From assembly GCF_900129985.1 (NCBI RefSeq), contig NZ_FQXN01000004.1, forward strand, positions 124,001-188,000: 64,000 nt of DNA. The letters are read 5' to 3'. The translations under genes and the position numbers were made by a program. The notes beneath the pieces were generated by a model that saw only the letters and a list, made by a program, of their open reading frames with translations, was not told the origin of the DNA and searched no databases. Below are positions 1-8,329 of the stretch, piece by piece. The stretch comes from Thermosipho atlanticus DSM 15807. GTDB taxonomy: Bacteria > Thermotogota > Thermotogae > Thermotogales > Fervidobacteriaceae. The stretch's first letter is position 1, and each line of letters opens with the position of its first letter.

Positions 1-1127
1 TGAGGAAGGATCCAAGAAAAACCAAATGCATCTGGTAGCCAACAAACTCTTGATTGTTTCCCGAATTTTTGAGTAAAATATTTTTGGCCATAGTAAAATT
101 GTCTAATTAGTGATTCAGTTCCTGGAATGTTACAATCTGATTCTATCCACATGCCTCCTACTGGTTCCCATTGTCCGCTTTTAATAAGTTGTTTAATTTC
201 TTTAAAAAGCTCAGGGGATTCTTTTTCCAGATCTTCATACATTTGGGCTGAGGATTGAGTGAAAATAAAATAAGGATATCTTTTTGCAAGCTGAATAGCG
301 TTAGCAAAAGTTCTCAAAATTTTTCGTTTTGTTTCTTCTATTGGCCACAACCATGCATAGTCAATATGTGCGTGCCCTACCAAAAATACTTTTCCTATTT
401 TCGGGAATATTTTATTTAAACTTTCAATCGTTTCTTTGTAGGAAGTGAATTTATTGAGAATTTCATTTTTTAATTCTGGAGTTATTCCGTATGAAACTGG
501 AAAATCTATAGTAGACCATGTAGTTGTTATATCATATTCAATAGTGGGATTTTCAGTAACTTTCGTTATAAAATGACTTGTTGAATGAGAGTTGTTGATC
601 GAATATAGAAATTGGTTTGTTAATTCTACCAATTTTTTTCTCAACGGTTCATTTTTTGTTTCTTCGCAGAGTTTAATTACATTAGATGTGTAATTTATAA
701 CTTTTTTAATTTCATTGTCAAATTCAATTAAATATGCTTCTTTGAACAATGGCTCTTCCTTTTTTCCAAATAGAGTTCTAGGTACTGTTTCTATCTTTAT
801 AGAATGAACACTGTTATCGCAAAATGGGGAAAGATTTACCATGGAATGATATACATTTATTTCTCCATATGGTTTATTATCCACTTTTACAAGGCTCTCC
901 CCGCCAAACCAACCTGATAAGTAAGTTGGATTTTTCCTTTCAAGTTTTACGGTTGTTTCAAAAATTGCAGGGATTTTTTCTTCGTCCCATTTATATGGAA
1001 AAGTTATATCTAAGTCAAAATATTTCCAATTAAACAAGGGGGTTTTTTTTATAATAGAATATGGAGTTAGCTCTCCAAGAAGTCTTTTTAAATGTCTTAT
1101 TTCAAAGTCTAACCTTCTTATCATCAT
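1..1127 (-). CDS. Alpha-mannosidase, GH38 (N-terminal part, cut by window edge)
   Basis: Glycoside hydrolase family 38 alpha-mannosidase, which removes alpha-linked mannose from glycans. About 375 residues of an expected roughly 1000 are visible; the 3' part lies outside the window. The zinc-site motif GHAHIDYAWLW is seen with His252, His254 and Asp256, and the motif WLPDAFGFS carries Asp366, which by family knowledge is both zinc ligand and catalytic nucleophile. The residues before about 245 match the N-terminal beta domain usual in bacterial GH38 enzymes. Start: ATGATG at 1127-1122 behind an AGGAGG box. No signal peptide, so it is probably cytoplasmic. It runs in the same direction as acpP but lies beyond a terminator, so it is a separate unit. 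Confidence 0.9.
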   Translation of the reverse strand, partial: MMIRRLDFEIRHLKRLLGELTPYSIIKKTPLFNWKYFDLDITFPYKWDEEKIPAIFETTVKLERKNPTYLSGWFGGESLVKVDNKPYGEINVYHSMVNLSPFCDNSVHSIKIETVPRTLFGKKEEPLFKEAYLIEFDNEIKKVINYTSNVIKLCEETKNEPLRKKLVELTNQFLYSINNSHSTSHFITKVTENPTIEYDITTTWSTIDFPVSYGITPELKNEILNKFTSYKETIESLNKIFPKIGKVFLVGHAHIDYAWLWPIEETKRKILRTFANAIQLAKRYPYFIFTQSSAQMYEDLEKESPELFKEIKQLIKSGQWEPVGGMWIESDCNIPGTESLIRQFYYGQKYFTQKFGKQSRVCWLPDAFGFSWILP

Positions 1128-1183
1128 ATGCCTCCTATTCTGTATAGTTATATTTTATACTATTTTTATTTTTTTTAAAAAAA

Positions 1184-1207
1184 AGATGGCTCAATTTTGA
1201 GCCATCT
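1184..1207 (-). terminator. Intrinsic terminator after acpP
   Basis: Perfect 9-bp stem AGATGGCTC/GAGCCATCT around a 6-nt loop. Read on the minus strand it is followed by a run of eight T. It ends the acpP transcript before the mannosidase gene begins. Confidence 0.85.
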
Positions 1208-1227
1208 CTTATTTTTGGAATTATTTA

Positions 1228-1458
1228 CTACACTTTTTGTGATATTAGATCAATAATATCTTTTACTGTTTTGATTCTTGAAAGGTCCGAATCTTCAACT
1301 TTTATTCCAAACTCATCTTCAAAAGCCATAACAAGATCTACCATATCTAAAGAGTCCGCTCCTAAATCATCGGTTAAATTTTTGTCATCTGTTACTTCAG
1401 ACACATCCACTCCAAGTTGTTCAGCAATAAGCTGTCTGATTTTTTCAATTTCTGCCAT
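1228..1458 (-). CDS. acpP: Acyl carrier protein
   Basis: Acyl carrier protein (76 aa), the soluble carrier of growing acyl chains in fatty-acid synthesis. The 4'-phosphopantetheine attachment motif DSLDMV is present with Ser36, in the usual four-helix acidic sequence. The start at 1458 follows an AGGAGGTG box; the frame is open further upstream, but those residues are not ACP-like and lack a ribosome site. It has its own near-consensus promoter and terminator, so it is monocistronic. It is separate from the plsX cluster at 44-47 kb and is not next to fab genes here. Confidence 0.97.
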   Translation of the reverse strand: MAEIEKIRQLIAEQLGVDVSEVTDDKNLTDDLGADSLDMVDLVMAFEDEFGIKVEDSDLSRIKTVKDIIDLISQKV

Positions 1459-1485
1459 ATTAACACCTCCTTTATCACAATAAAA

Positions 1486-1514
1486 ATAATACCACATCAA
1501 AAAGTTAGTGTCAA
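1486..1514 (-). promoter_or_regulatory. Sigma-70-type promoter of acpP
   Basis: On the minus strand TTGACA (1514-1509), a 17-nt spacer and TATTAT (1491-1486). The start codon at 1458 lies about 28 nt past the -10 box. The match to the housekeeping consensus is 11 of 12 bases with ideal spacing. Confidence 0.85.
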
Positions 1515-1554
1515 GCAATAAAGTTAAATCGGTTTAATTTTTTAATAAAAACAA

Positions 1555-1577
1555 AACCTCCCATTTAATGGGAGGTT
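1555..1577 (-). terminator. Terminator of the TPR/HIT/beta-helix/MBL operon
   Basis: Inverted repeat AACCTCCCATT/AATGGGAGGTT with a very short loop, just past the TPR stop codon. On the minus strand it is followed by a T-rich tract. Confidence 0.8.
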
Positions 1578-1585
1578 AAGTAAAG

Positions 1586-3184
1586 TCAAAAATTTAAATG
1601 TTTAGTAAAAAATTCAGCAGTTTTTCTAAAGGTTGTGTTTGGTAGGTGTTTGGTATCTTCAATATGCGGAGAGTAACTGAAAAATTCAAACAATTGAAGT
1701 AAGAAATCCAAAATATTTTCAGGTTCCTTGAAGTTGTCAATGAAGTCATCCAGTGAAGTTTTTTCATTTTCAAGGAGATCTGCGATTTTTTTAGAAATTG
1801 GGTAATGAAATTCGGAGATAATTTCTAAGGTTTTTTCAATTATAAATTCTATAGGGTCGTTAGTGAATAAAATAGAAAGATAAAATGTTGTTAATGTTTT
1901 TGCAAGAACAACTCCTTCGCCGTCGCCAAAAAGAGTAATAGAAATTTTGATAGCGTTTTTTTCTATAAGTATTGGGTCTGCCCCTGCAATGTACATACCT
2001 GAAATTATGAAGGGAATGAATTTATAAAATTCATTTTTCTTTTCCCCAATATTTTTAATCTTTAATGTTTCCATGAATTTATCTAGAAGGATTTCACCAT
2101 TTTCATCGGTGAGATCGAATATTATTTCTAATTCTGAAAATGGGAAATCACATTCTTCTAATTTTTTCTCTATGTTATCTTTGTTTCTAAGCACATTTTT
2201 TAAAAATTCCGTGTATTCAGGATCGTATTCTTTTAATTCTTTTAAGATCTCTTCCTTTATACCTTCTATGAATAACTGAACCTTGAGATAATTCTCTCGA
2301 TATTCGTCACCTGCGAGTTTAAGATTTTCTTTGGCTTCTTCGTAAAAACCAAGATTTTTTTGTAACAAACCAAGCTCATTGTATACTTCGGATGAGGGAT
2401 AGTTATTTACTAGTTCTTTTAAAAGTTGAAGGGCTTGCAAATGTTTTCCTAATCTTGTTAAAGTATACGATAAATTGTAGGCAATTTCTGGCTTGTATTC
2501 AATCGATAGGGCTTCTTTGAAAACTTTTTCTGCATTTTCAAATTGATATCTTGTATTGTATAATACTCCAAGTCTTAAGTAAACTTCGGGTAATTTTTCA
2601 ATTTTTAACGCTGCTTTATAGGCAAGTTCTGCATCTTTCAATTGATTATTTTCAAAATACACGTCACCGATTTTTAAAAGGGGTAAAGAAAATTCTTTGT
2701 TGAGTTCAAGAGATTTCATGTACATCTCTATGGCTTCATCATAGTCTTTTTTTAAATACAAGATATTTCCAAGTTCATAATACCCGAGGTAGAAATTTGG
2801 GTTTAGTGAAATTGCCCTTTTCAATTCAATTTCCGCATTATCATAATCGGAAAGTTTTGAAAATAGTAGGCCTAAATAAAAGTGATATCTGTAATCGTAC
2901 ATAGTGTTCTTTGCTTTTTCTAAATATTCTTTTGCTTTTTCTAATTGGTTTTTGTTTAGGTGTTTTTTAAACGCTTCGTAATAAAAATAAGCAAGATAAC
3001 TACCCCAGTAGTCATTTTTTTCAATTTCATATTGAGCTTCAAGACCTCTTATTATAACTTCTAACGGTATTTTATCTATTTCTGTAATTAGAGGTAAATC
3101 TTCCACTAATACTGGAAGTTTTATTGGAAGATTATGTGTTTTCGCTATTTCCGGTTTTATTGGCAAGTAAACTATTGCTTTAAT
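1586..3184 (-). CDS. TPR-repeat protein with probable ATT start
   Basis: Protein of about 532 aa built largely of tetratricopeptide repeats (roughly residues 55-300), helical pairs that form protein-protein interaction scaffolds. The C-terminal third is helical and unassigned. No signal peptide or membrane segment is seen. A TTG at 3166 is possible but lies about 26 nt from the nearest ribosome site. An in-frame ATT at 3184 sits 8 nt after a strong AGGAGGGG box (3198-3191) and would give the N-terminus MKAIVYLPIKPE, so ATT is preferred. The box overlaps the stop of the HIT gene, indicating translational coupling. It is last in a four-gene minus operon. The specific function is unknown. Confidence 0.75.
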   Translation of the reverse strand: MKAIVYLPIKPEIAKTHNLPIKLPVLVEDLPLITEIDKIPLEVIIRGLEAQYEIEKNDYWGSYLAYFYYEAFKKHLNKNQLEKAKEYLEKAKNTMYDYRYHFYLGLLFSKLSDYDNAEIELKRAISLNPNFYLGYYELGNILYLKKDYDEAIEMYMKSLELNKEFSLPLLKIGDVYFENNQLKDAELAYKAALKIEKLPEVYLRLGVLYNTRYQFENAEKVFKEALSIEYKPEIAYNLSYTLTRLGKHLQALQLLKELVNNYPSSEVYNELGLLQKNLGFYEEAKENLKLAGDEYRENYLKVQLFIEGIKEEILKELKEYDPEYTEFLKNVLRNKDNIEKKLEECDFPFSELEIIFDLTDENGEILLDKFMETLKIKNIGEKKNEFYKFIPFIISGMYIAGADPILIEKNAIKISITLFGDGEGVVLAKTLTTFYLSILFTNDPIEFIIEKTLEIISEFHYPISKKIADLLENEKTSLDDFIDNFKEPENILDFLLQLFEFFSYSPHIEDTKHLPNTTFRKTAEFFTKHLNF

Positions 3185-3196
3185 TTTTTTCCCCTC

Positions 3197-3529
3197 CTAA
3201 CCTATTTTTCCAAGTTTTCTACCTGCAATTATATGAAAGTGTATGTGATGAATCTCTTGACCTGCTTCTCTACCATTGTTAACAACAACTCTATAACTTT
3301 CAAATCCAAGCTTTTTTGAAATATCTTTGATGATTGAAAATATTTTCCAAAATCTTCTTCTGTCATCTTCACGTAATTCATTGATTGTTGGTACGTGTTT
3401 TTTATAAATTAGTAATAAATGTATAGGAGCAACAGGTTTTATATCTTTTATTATTATAAAATCTTCGTCCTCAAACAACTTTTCTGAGGGTATTTCTCCA
3501 TTGATTATTTTGCAAAAAACACAATCCAT
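3197..3529 (-). CDS. HIT-family nucleotide hydrolase/transferase
   Basis: Histidine-triad (HIT) protein of 110 aa. The triad is H95-I-H97-F-H99-I-I, with His97 expected to be the nucleotidylated residue. The N-terminal CVFCKI (Cys3, Cys6) matches the zinc-binding pair found in many bacterial HIT/HINT proteins. HIT proteins cleave AMP-linked substrates such as aminoacyl-adenylates; the substrate here is not known. The start at 3529 follows an AAGGGGGA box. The stop codon overlaps the ribosome site of the downstream TPR gene. Confidence 0.92.
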   Translation of the reverse strand: MDCVFCKIINGEIPSEKLFEDEDFIIIKDIKPVAPIHLLLIYKKHVPTINELREDDRRRFWKIFSIIKDISKKLGFESYRVVVNNGREAGQEIHHIHFHIIAGRKLGKIG

Positions 3530-3546
3530 ATATTTTCCCCCTTTTT

Positions 3547-4809
3547 TCAATATTCTTCGATTATAGAAGAATTATCTTTTTGAATTTCCAAGTATACGGT
3601 AAATTTTTTTGAAATTTTGGATTTAAACAATGAGAGTTTGTGGATCGTTATTTTGTTAAGTGTGGCAACTGAATAATTTGATAGATTAAGAGATTCAAAT
3701 AAAGTGTTTTTTGAATGAAGGTACACACCTTTATCTAATTTTGCGTCTAAGATGTTTGAATCGATTAACTTTATGTTTGTAAAATTTTCAATTTTAAAAG
3801 AAAAAGAAGTTAGATTGTAAGCTCTTACATTTGTAAAACCTTCAACATGAAGATTGTTAACTAAAGAATTGTTAATTATTACAGTTCTTGAGCTTACAAT
3901 ATTTAGATTTGTAATAGTTGAATTTTCAATCACCAAAAGAGGTATAAATTTGACAGAGAAATTTTCAATTATAGAGTTTTTGACAATAGCAACATTTGTT
4001 TTAGAAAGTGAGATATTTTCTTGCTTTAAATTGTCCAAGAATAGGAGTTTACCTCCATTTGAACTTATGTTTCCATTAATATTGGAAGAATTTATATAAA
4101 TTGTGCCGTTTTGTTGTAGATCTATATCTAATTTTCCAGATATTTTTACATTCTCGGGGATATAAATATTTCCCTTTATTGTAAATTGTACAGGACCAAC
4201 AGTTTTTAACTCTACGTTTGGTTCGAAAAACAATGTTGATTGTGTAGGTATAATTATTCTTCCAATAGCTTTGTATGGAGAATTTGAAGAGAGTAATATA
4301 ATTTTGTTACTGATTCCTCCTAAAGGAACTTTTGAATCAAGAGGAGTAATATTACTTACACTGGGTTTTATATATTCAAATCCGCCTAAATTTCCTGCTT
4401 CGTCTTTACTACAAACTACTATAGGGTTATAGTCAGGTCGAGTTGTGTTTTTGGTATTTAAAGGTTTAAAAAAATCTGTTCGCGAGTTTAAGTTAACTTC
4501 AGTAACTGGTTTTTCAAAAATTACTAAGTTTGGATCTTTTAAAATATAATTTGTGTTTGTCGGTGGAACAGTGTCAACAATAACTTTGAAAATAAATTCT
4601 TCAAATTGTCCAACTAATCTTAATACATGGGCACCGTCTTCATAATCGATACCATTGATTTTGTTGTTAGTTATTTCTTCACCATCAAAGAAAGCGGTTA
4701 AACCGTCGAATTCAAAATATTCATCGTTTATTCCTACAAATCTTGGAATATTAAAGGCAAAGCTGAAAGAACTAGTTAAAAGTATTAAAAGAAGAATTAT
4801 TTTTTTCAT
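3547..4809 (-). CDS. Secreted beta-helix protein, function unknown
   Basis: 420-aa protein with a clear N-terminal signal peptide (lysines, a Leu/Ile core, then FSFAF at about residues 15-19), so it is exported. Residues about 30-145 may be a beta-sandwich region. Residues 272-397 contain seven imperfect repeats of about 18 residues rich in Asn/Ser/Thr and alternating Ile/Val/Leu, as expected of a narrow parallel beta-helix. No catalytic motif was recognised. The start codon follows immediately after the TAA of the MBL-fold gene. A surface or periplasmic structural role, for example in the toga, is only a guess. Confidence is high that it is a gene and low for role. Confidence 0.7.
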   Translation of the reverse strand: MKKIILLLILLTSSFSFAFNIPRFVGINDEYFEFDGLTAFFDGEEITNNKINGIDYEDGAHVLRLVGQFEEFIFKVIVDTVPPTNTNYILKDPNLVIFEKPVTEVNLNSRTDFFKPLNTKNTTRPDYNPIVVCSKDEAGNLGGFEYIKPSVSNITPLDSKVPLGGISNKIILLSSNSPYKAIGRIIIPTQSTLFFEPNVELKTVGPVQFTIKGNIYIPENVKISGKLDIDLQQNGTIYINSSNINGNISSNGGKLLFLDNLKQENISLSKTNVAIVKNSIIENFSVKFIPLLVIENSTITNLNIVSSRTVIINNSLVNNLHVEGFTNVRAYNLTSFSFKIENFTNIKLIDSNILDAKLDKGVYLHSKNTLFESLNLSNYSVATLNKITIHKLSLFKSKISKKFTVYLEIQKDNSSIIEEY

Positions 4810-5481
4810 TTATACCTCCAGCCATTCTCCGGGTTTTAATATTTTACATTGGACGTCTAATTTTTCAACAAGTATTTTGAATTTTTCCGCATCTGCTTTT
4901 ATAATGTCCCAGGTATTGTAATGCATTGGTATAACAATCTTTGGTTGAATTATTTCTACTGCTTTTACGGCATCATCCACGTCCATTACAAAGTTCCCAC
5001 CAATTGGCAATAACGCAATATCAACTCCTTTTACAAATTCCATATCTTTGGTTAGGCCAGTATCTCCTGCGTGATATATACTTTTTTCCATTTTTAAGAG
5101 GAAACCACCCGGATTTCCTCCATAAATTATTTCGTCATTTTCAATTATCCCAGAACCATGAACGGCAGGAGTCATTTTTAATTTACCGAAATCGAACTCT
5201 TTTGAACCACCTATATGCATTGGATGAACATTTTTAACACCCTTCTTTTGAAGGTAATTACAAATTTCAAAATTAGAAATCACGGTTGAATTGAATTTTT
5301 TTGAAAGTTCTACAGTGTTTCCAATGTGATCTCCATGTCCATGTGTCACAAGTATATAATCAATTTGGGGTAATTGGAAATCGATTGGAAATGCGGGATT
5401 GCCACTGATAAAGGGATCGATAATAATACTTTTCTTGCTTTCTATTAAAAACACTGCATGACCTAGAAAAGTAATTTTCAT
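4810..5481 (-). CDS. UPF0173-type metal-dependent hydrolase (MBL fold)
   Basis: 223-aa metallo-beta-lactamase-fold protein of the UPF0173 type. The metal motif THGHGDH (His47, His49, Asp51, His52), the upstream IDPF, a later HAGDT and a C-terminal PMHYNTWD are all seen. The fold uses two metal ions to hydrolyse a substrate that is not known for this subfamily. It is cytoplasmic, with no signal peptide. The start at 5481 follows GGAGGAGGTG. It is first in the minus operon leading to the TPR gene. Confidence 0.92.
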   Translation of the reverse strand: MKITFLGHAVFLIESKKSIIIDPFISGNPAFPIDFQLPQIDYILVTHGHGDHIGNTVELSKKFNSTVISNFEICNYLQKKGVKNVHPMHIGGSKEFDFGKLKMTPAVHGSGIIENDEIIYGGNPGGFLLKMEKSIYHAGDTGLTKDMEFVKGVDIALLPIGGNFVMDVDDAVKAVEIIQPKIVIPMHYNTWDIIKADAEKFKILVEKLDVQCKILKPGEWLEV

Positions 5482-5502
5482 AGTTACACCTCCTCCCATT
5501 TA

Positions 5503-5532
5503 ATTATACTCTATAATATACTAATTGTGCAA
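5503..5532 (-). promoter_or_regulatory. Promoter of the MBL-fold/beta-helix/HIT/TPR operon
   Basis: Minus strand TTGCAC (5532-5527), 18-nt spacer and a consensus TATAAT (5508-5503), directly upstream of the ribosome site at about 5495. Confidence 0.7.
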
Positions 5533-5589
5533 GAAAATTACTTTTTTATAAATTTTGATTCATGGTAGAATCATATAGGGGTGATTTGA

Positions 5590-6957
5590 TTGAAAGTAGA
5601 TTTGCTTTTCGCAGAAATAGGTTCAACAACCACAGTAATAACTGCATTTGATGGTTTTGGTAATAAAGTAAAGATAGTAGGTCAAGGAGAGCATTGGACT
5701 ACTGTAAACGAAGGCGATGTAACTATTGGAATTGAGAAAGCGATAAATAATTTAAAAGAAAAAATAAAAGAGAAAAATCTGACTTGGGAAAAATTTGCAG
5801 CCTCTAGCAGTGCGGCAGGAGGCTTAAAAATGACTGTTCACGGTCTTGTATATGATATGACTGTTCGAGCGGCAAGGGAGGCTGCCCTTGGAGCAGGAGC
5901 CGTTATTAAATACGTAACGGCTGGAAAGATGGATGAGTTTCATCTTAATAAGATTAAAGAAATTTCTCCTAAATTAATTCTCCTTGCAGGAGGGGTAGAT
6001 TACGGTGAGAAAGAGACAGTAATTCATAATGCAAAGCTTCTTTCAAAATTAGATTTAGATGTTCCAATAATTTTTGCGGGAAACATTGCTGCAGCTGAAC
6101 AAGTTGAATATATCTTGAGTAATGCTGGAAAGAAAGTTTTTATAACGGAAAATGTTTATCCAAAGATAGATGAATTAAATGTTGAGCCAACAAGAAATGT
6201 TGTTAAAGAAGTATTTGCACAAAATATTACAAAAGCACCTGGTATGGAAAAAATTTATGATATTGTAGATTATAAAATTCATACAACTCCCGGTGCGGTA
6301 ATGAAAACTGCAGAGTTGTTATCTGAAATGTTTAATGATGTCGCAGTAGTAGATATTGGTGGCGCTACTACTGATATTGATTCTGTTACAGAAGGAAGTA
6401 AAGAAATACAAAAAATAACAATTTCTCCTGAACCGATTGCCAAAAGAACGGTTGAAGGGGACTTAGGACTGTTTGTTAATGCAAAAACAGTAATTGATAT
6501 GATTGGTGAAGAAAATTTAAGAAAAGAGTTTGAAAATTTCGATGAACTTGTGAAAAGGATCTCTCCATATCCAAAATCAGACAGTGACGAATATTTTATA
6601 TCAAGGCTAGCTTTGTATTGTTTTCAGCAAGGACTTAGGAGACATGTAGGTAAGAAGAAACATTTGTATACTCCACTTGGAAGAAAGTTAATTGCTGAAG
6701 GTAAAGATTTGACAGCTGTAAAATATTTGTTTGGTACAGGAGGTTTTTTAAGTAGGTCAAAATATGCTAAAAATGTATTAAATTCTATTAATCATCTTTC
6801 TAGGCTTCATCCAATGAAACTTCTTCCTCAAGAAGAAGTAAAGATTTTTAGAGATAAGTATTATATTTTTGCTGCCATAGGAGTTATTTCCTCTGAAATT
6901 GATAGGAAAATAGCAAAAGATATTTTAGAAATTGATATAGAAAAGTTAGGAGGATGA
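5590..6957 (+). CDS. GlmL/MutL-family ATPase (aminomutase-associated)
   Basis: 455-aa protein of the GlmL/MutL family, actin-like ATPases encoded with adenosylcobalamin-dependent glutamate or ornithine mutases and thought to reactivate them. The first phosphate loop is EIGSTTT, followed by SSAAGGLKM, LLAGGVDYG, and the second phosphate motif VVDIGGATTDIDS; PEPIAKRTVEGDLG also fits the family. The start is TTG at 5590 behind GGGGTGATTT. The stop overlaps the following gene region. No mutase gene is in the window, so the partner is elsewhere or the protein has another client. It is first in a seven-gene operon. Confidence 0.85.
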   Translation: MKVDLLFAEIGSTTTVITAFDGFGNKVKIVGQGEHWTTVNEGDVTIGIEKAINNLKEKIKEKNLTWEKFAASSSAAGGLKMTVHGLVYDMTVRAAREAALGAGAVIKYVTAGKMDEFHLNKIKEISPKLILLAGGVDYGEKETVIHNAKLLSKLDLDVPIIFAGNIAAAEQVEYILSNAGKKVFITENVYPKIDELNVEPTRNVVKEVFAQNITKAPGMEKIYDIVDYKIHTTPGAVMKTAELLSEMFNDVAVVDIGGATTDIDSVTEGSKEIQKITISPEPIAKRTVEGDLGLFVNAKTVIDMIGEENLRKEFENFDELVKRISPYPKSDSDEYFISRLALYCFQQGLRRHVGKKKHLYTPLGRKLIAEGKDLTAVKYLFGTGGFLSRSKYAKNVLNSINHLSRLHPMKLLPQEEVKIFRDKYYIFAAIGVISSEIDRKIAKDILEIDIEKLGG

Positions 6958-6959
6958 TC

Positions 6960-7547
6960 ATGTACGAAAAGGAAAAAGTTTTGGTTGTTTCAACAGATGA
7001 AATTAACAGGTTGTGTAAAGGTAGAACAGGACTAGTTGAGGTACCTGAATGTGATATAATTAATTTAATAAAAGAAAAAGGTTTTTTTTTGGACAGAGAG
7101 AAAGCCGAATTTGATGAATCAATAAGACAAGTCATTCCATATATTCTTTTAAAAGAAGATGGAAAATTCCTACTTTTTAAAAGAACTACTGCTCAAGGTG
7201 AAAAAAGACTGCATAATAAGATTGCTATTGGGGTCGGTGGACATGTAAATTTAGATGATTCATCAGATCCTTTGGAAGCTTTTTACAAAGGGCTTAGAAG
7301 GGAAATAGACGAAGAAGTGGATGTCGAAATAAAGAAACTTGAATATGTGGGAATAATAAATGTAGTTGATACACCAGTTAGTAGGGTTCACGTGGGTTTA
7401 TGTTATATTGCAGAAGTTAAATATAACGGATTGGTAGAAAAGGAGAAATTTGAAGAGATTTTTTCAAATAGTCCTTTTGATTATTTAGAGGAGATGGAAG
7501 GATGGAGCAGAGCGGTAGTCGAATACTTAGAGCATATGCAAAAATAA
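6960..7547 (+). CDS. Nudix-family hydrolase
   Basis: 195-aa protein with a Nudix domain in its C-terminal two thirds. The box is GGHVNLDD...GLRREIDEEVDV, a variant of the G-x5-E-x7-REUxEExGU motif with the metal-binding REIDEE core kept. Nudix enzymes hydrolyse nucleoside diphosphates linked to another group; the substrate is unknown. An ATG at 6954 abuts the AGGAGG box, so the ATG at 6960, six nt from the box, is the better start. The 3' end overlaps the ispE start by 46 nt, implying tight coupling. Confidence 0.85.
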   Translation: MYEKEKVLVVSTDEINRLCKGRTGLVEVPECDIINLIKEKGFFLDREKAEFDESIRQVIPYILLKEDGKFLLFKRTTAQGEKRLHNKIAIGVGGHVNLDDSSDPLEAFYKGLRREIDEEVDVEIKKLEYVGIINVVDTPVSRVHVGLCYIAEVKYNGLVEKEKFEEIFSNSPFDYLEEMEGWSRAVVEYLEHMQK

Positions 7548-8329
7548 ATCTTTTTCTTGATGTTGTAAGAAAAAGAGATGATGGTTATCATGAAATAGTG
7601 TCTCTTTTTCAAAATATTTCAATGTATGATAGGTTGATAATCTCAAAAATTGAGCGAGGAATAGAAATCAAATCAAATATTAATTTTTCAAATAATATTT
7701 TGTATAAAGTATGGGAAATCTTTACTAGAGAATATGGCATTCCAAATTTTGGATTAAAAATAATATTAGAAAAAAACATTCCGGTTGAAGCTGGATTGGG
7801 GGGCGGAAGTTCCGATGCTGCTGCTTTTTTGAAATACCTTGGCGATGAGTATGGAATTCAAAAGGAAGAATTATTCAAATTAGCTTCAAAAATAGGAAGT
7901 GATGTACCATTCTTTTTAGAAGGTGGTACAGCAATTGTAAAAGGAAAAGGTGACGAGATAGAAAAACTTCCACCAATTAAAGGTTATAAAGTAAAGGTCA
8001 TTGCTACAAACAGAGGAATATCTACAAAAAATGCCTATGAAATGTTGAAACCTTCCTTATTTGGAAAGGCAGGATGTAATGTTTACAATTTGTACGAAGC
8101 GTATCAATTGCGCGATTTGAGAAATATTCAGAAATGTACATATAACATTTTTGAAAAAGTCGTATTGCCAATTAGGTCTGATATTATTGCAAATATAAAA
8201 AAATTAAAGAAAGATTACTTTGCAGTTTCAATGACTGGTAGTGGGAGTGCAGTTTTTGGAGTTTCTTTAAATACGGGAGAATTTGAGTTTGTTCCTAGAG
8301 GTGTAGATTATGAGGAAATTGAGCTATAA
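7502..8329 (+). CDS. ispE: 4-diphosphocytidyl-2-C-methyl-D-erythritol kinase
   Basis: IspE (275 aa), the GHMP-family kinase that phosphorylates 4-diphosphocytidyl-2-C-methylerythritol in the non-mevalonate isoprenoid pathway. Seen are the N-terminal AYAKINLFLDV, DGYHEI, the ATP-binding GLGGGSSDAAA at about residues 98-108, and a C-terminal MTGSGSAVFG. The start ATG lies inside the Nudix gene; no later start would leave the AKINL lysine segment whole. The last 20 nt overlap the protease gene. Cytoplasmic. Confidence 0.96.
   Translation: MEQSGSRILRAYAKINLFLDVVRKRDDGYHEIVSLFQNISMYDRLIISKIERGIEIKSNINFSNNILYKVWEIFTREYGIPNFGLKIILEKNIPVEAGLGGGSSDAAAFLKYLGDEYGIQKEELFKLASKIGSDVPFFLEGGTAIVKGKGDEIEKLPPIKGYKVKVIATNRGISTKNAYEMLKPSLFGKAGCNVYNLYEAYQLRDLRNIQKCTYNIFEKVVLPIRSDIIANIKKLKKDYFAVSMTGSGSAVFGVSLNTGEFEFVPRGVDYEEIEL

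Noticed and set aside
1459-1518. Longer N-terminus for acyl carrier protein
   Set aside because: The extension covers the promoter -10 box and ribosome site and is not ACP-like.
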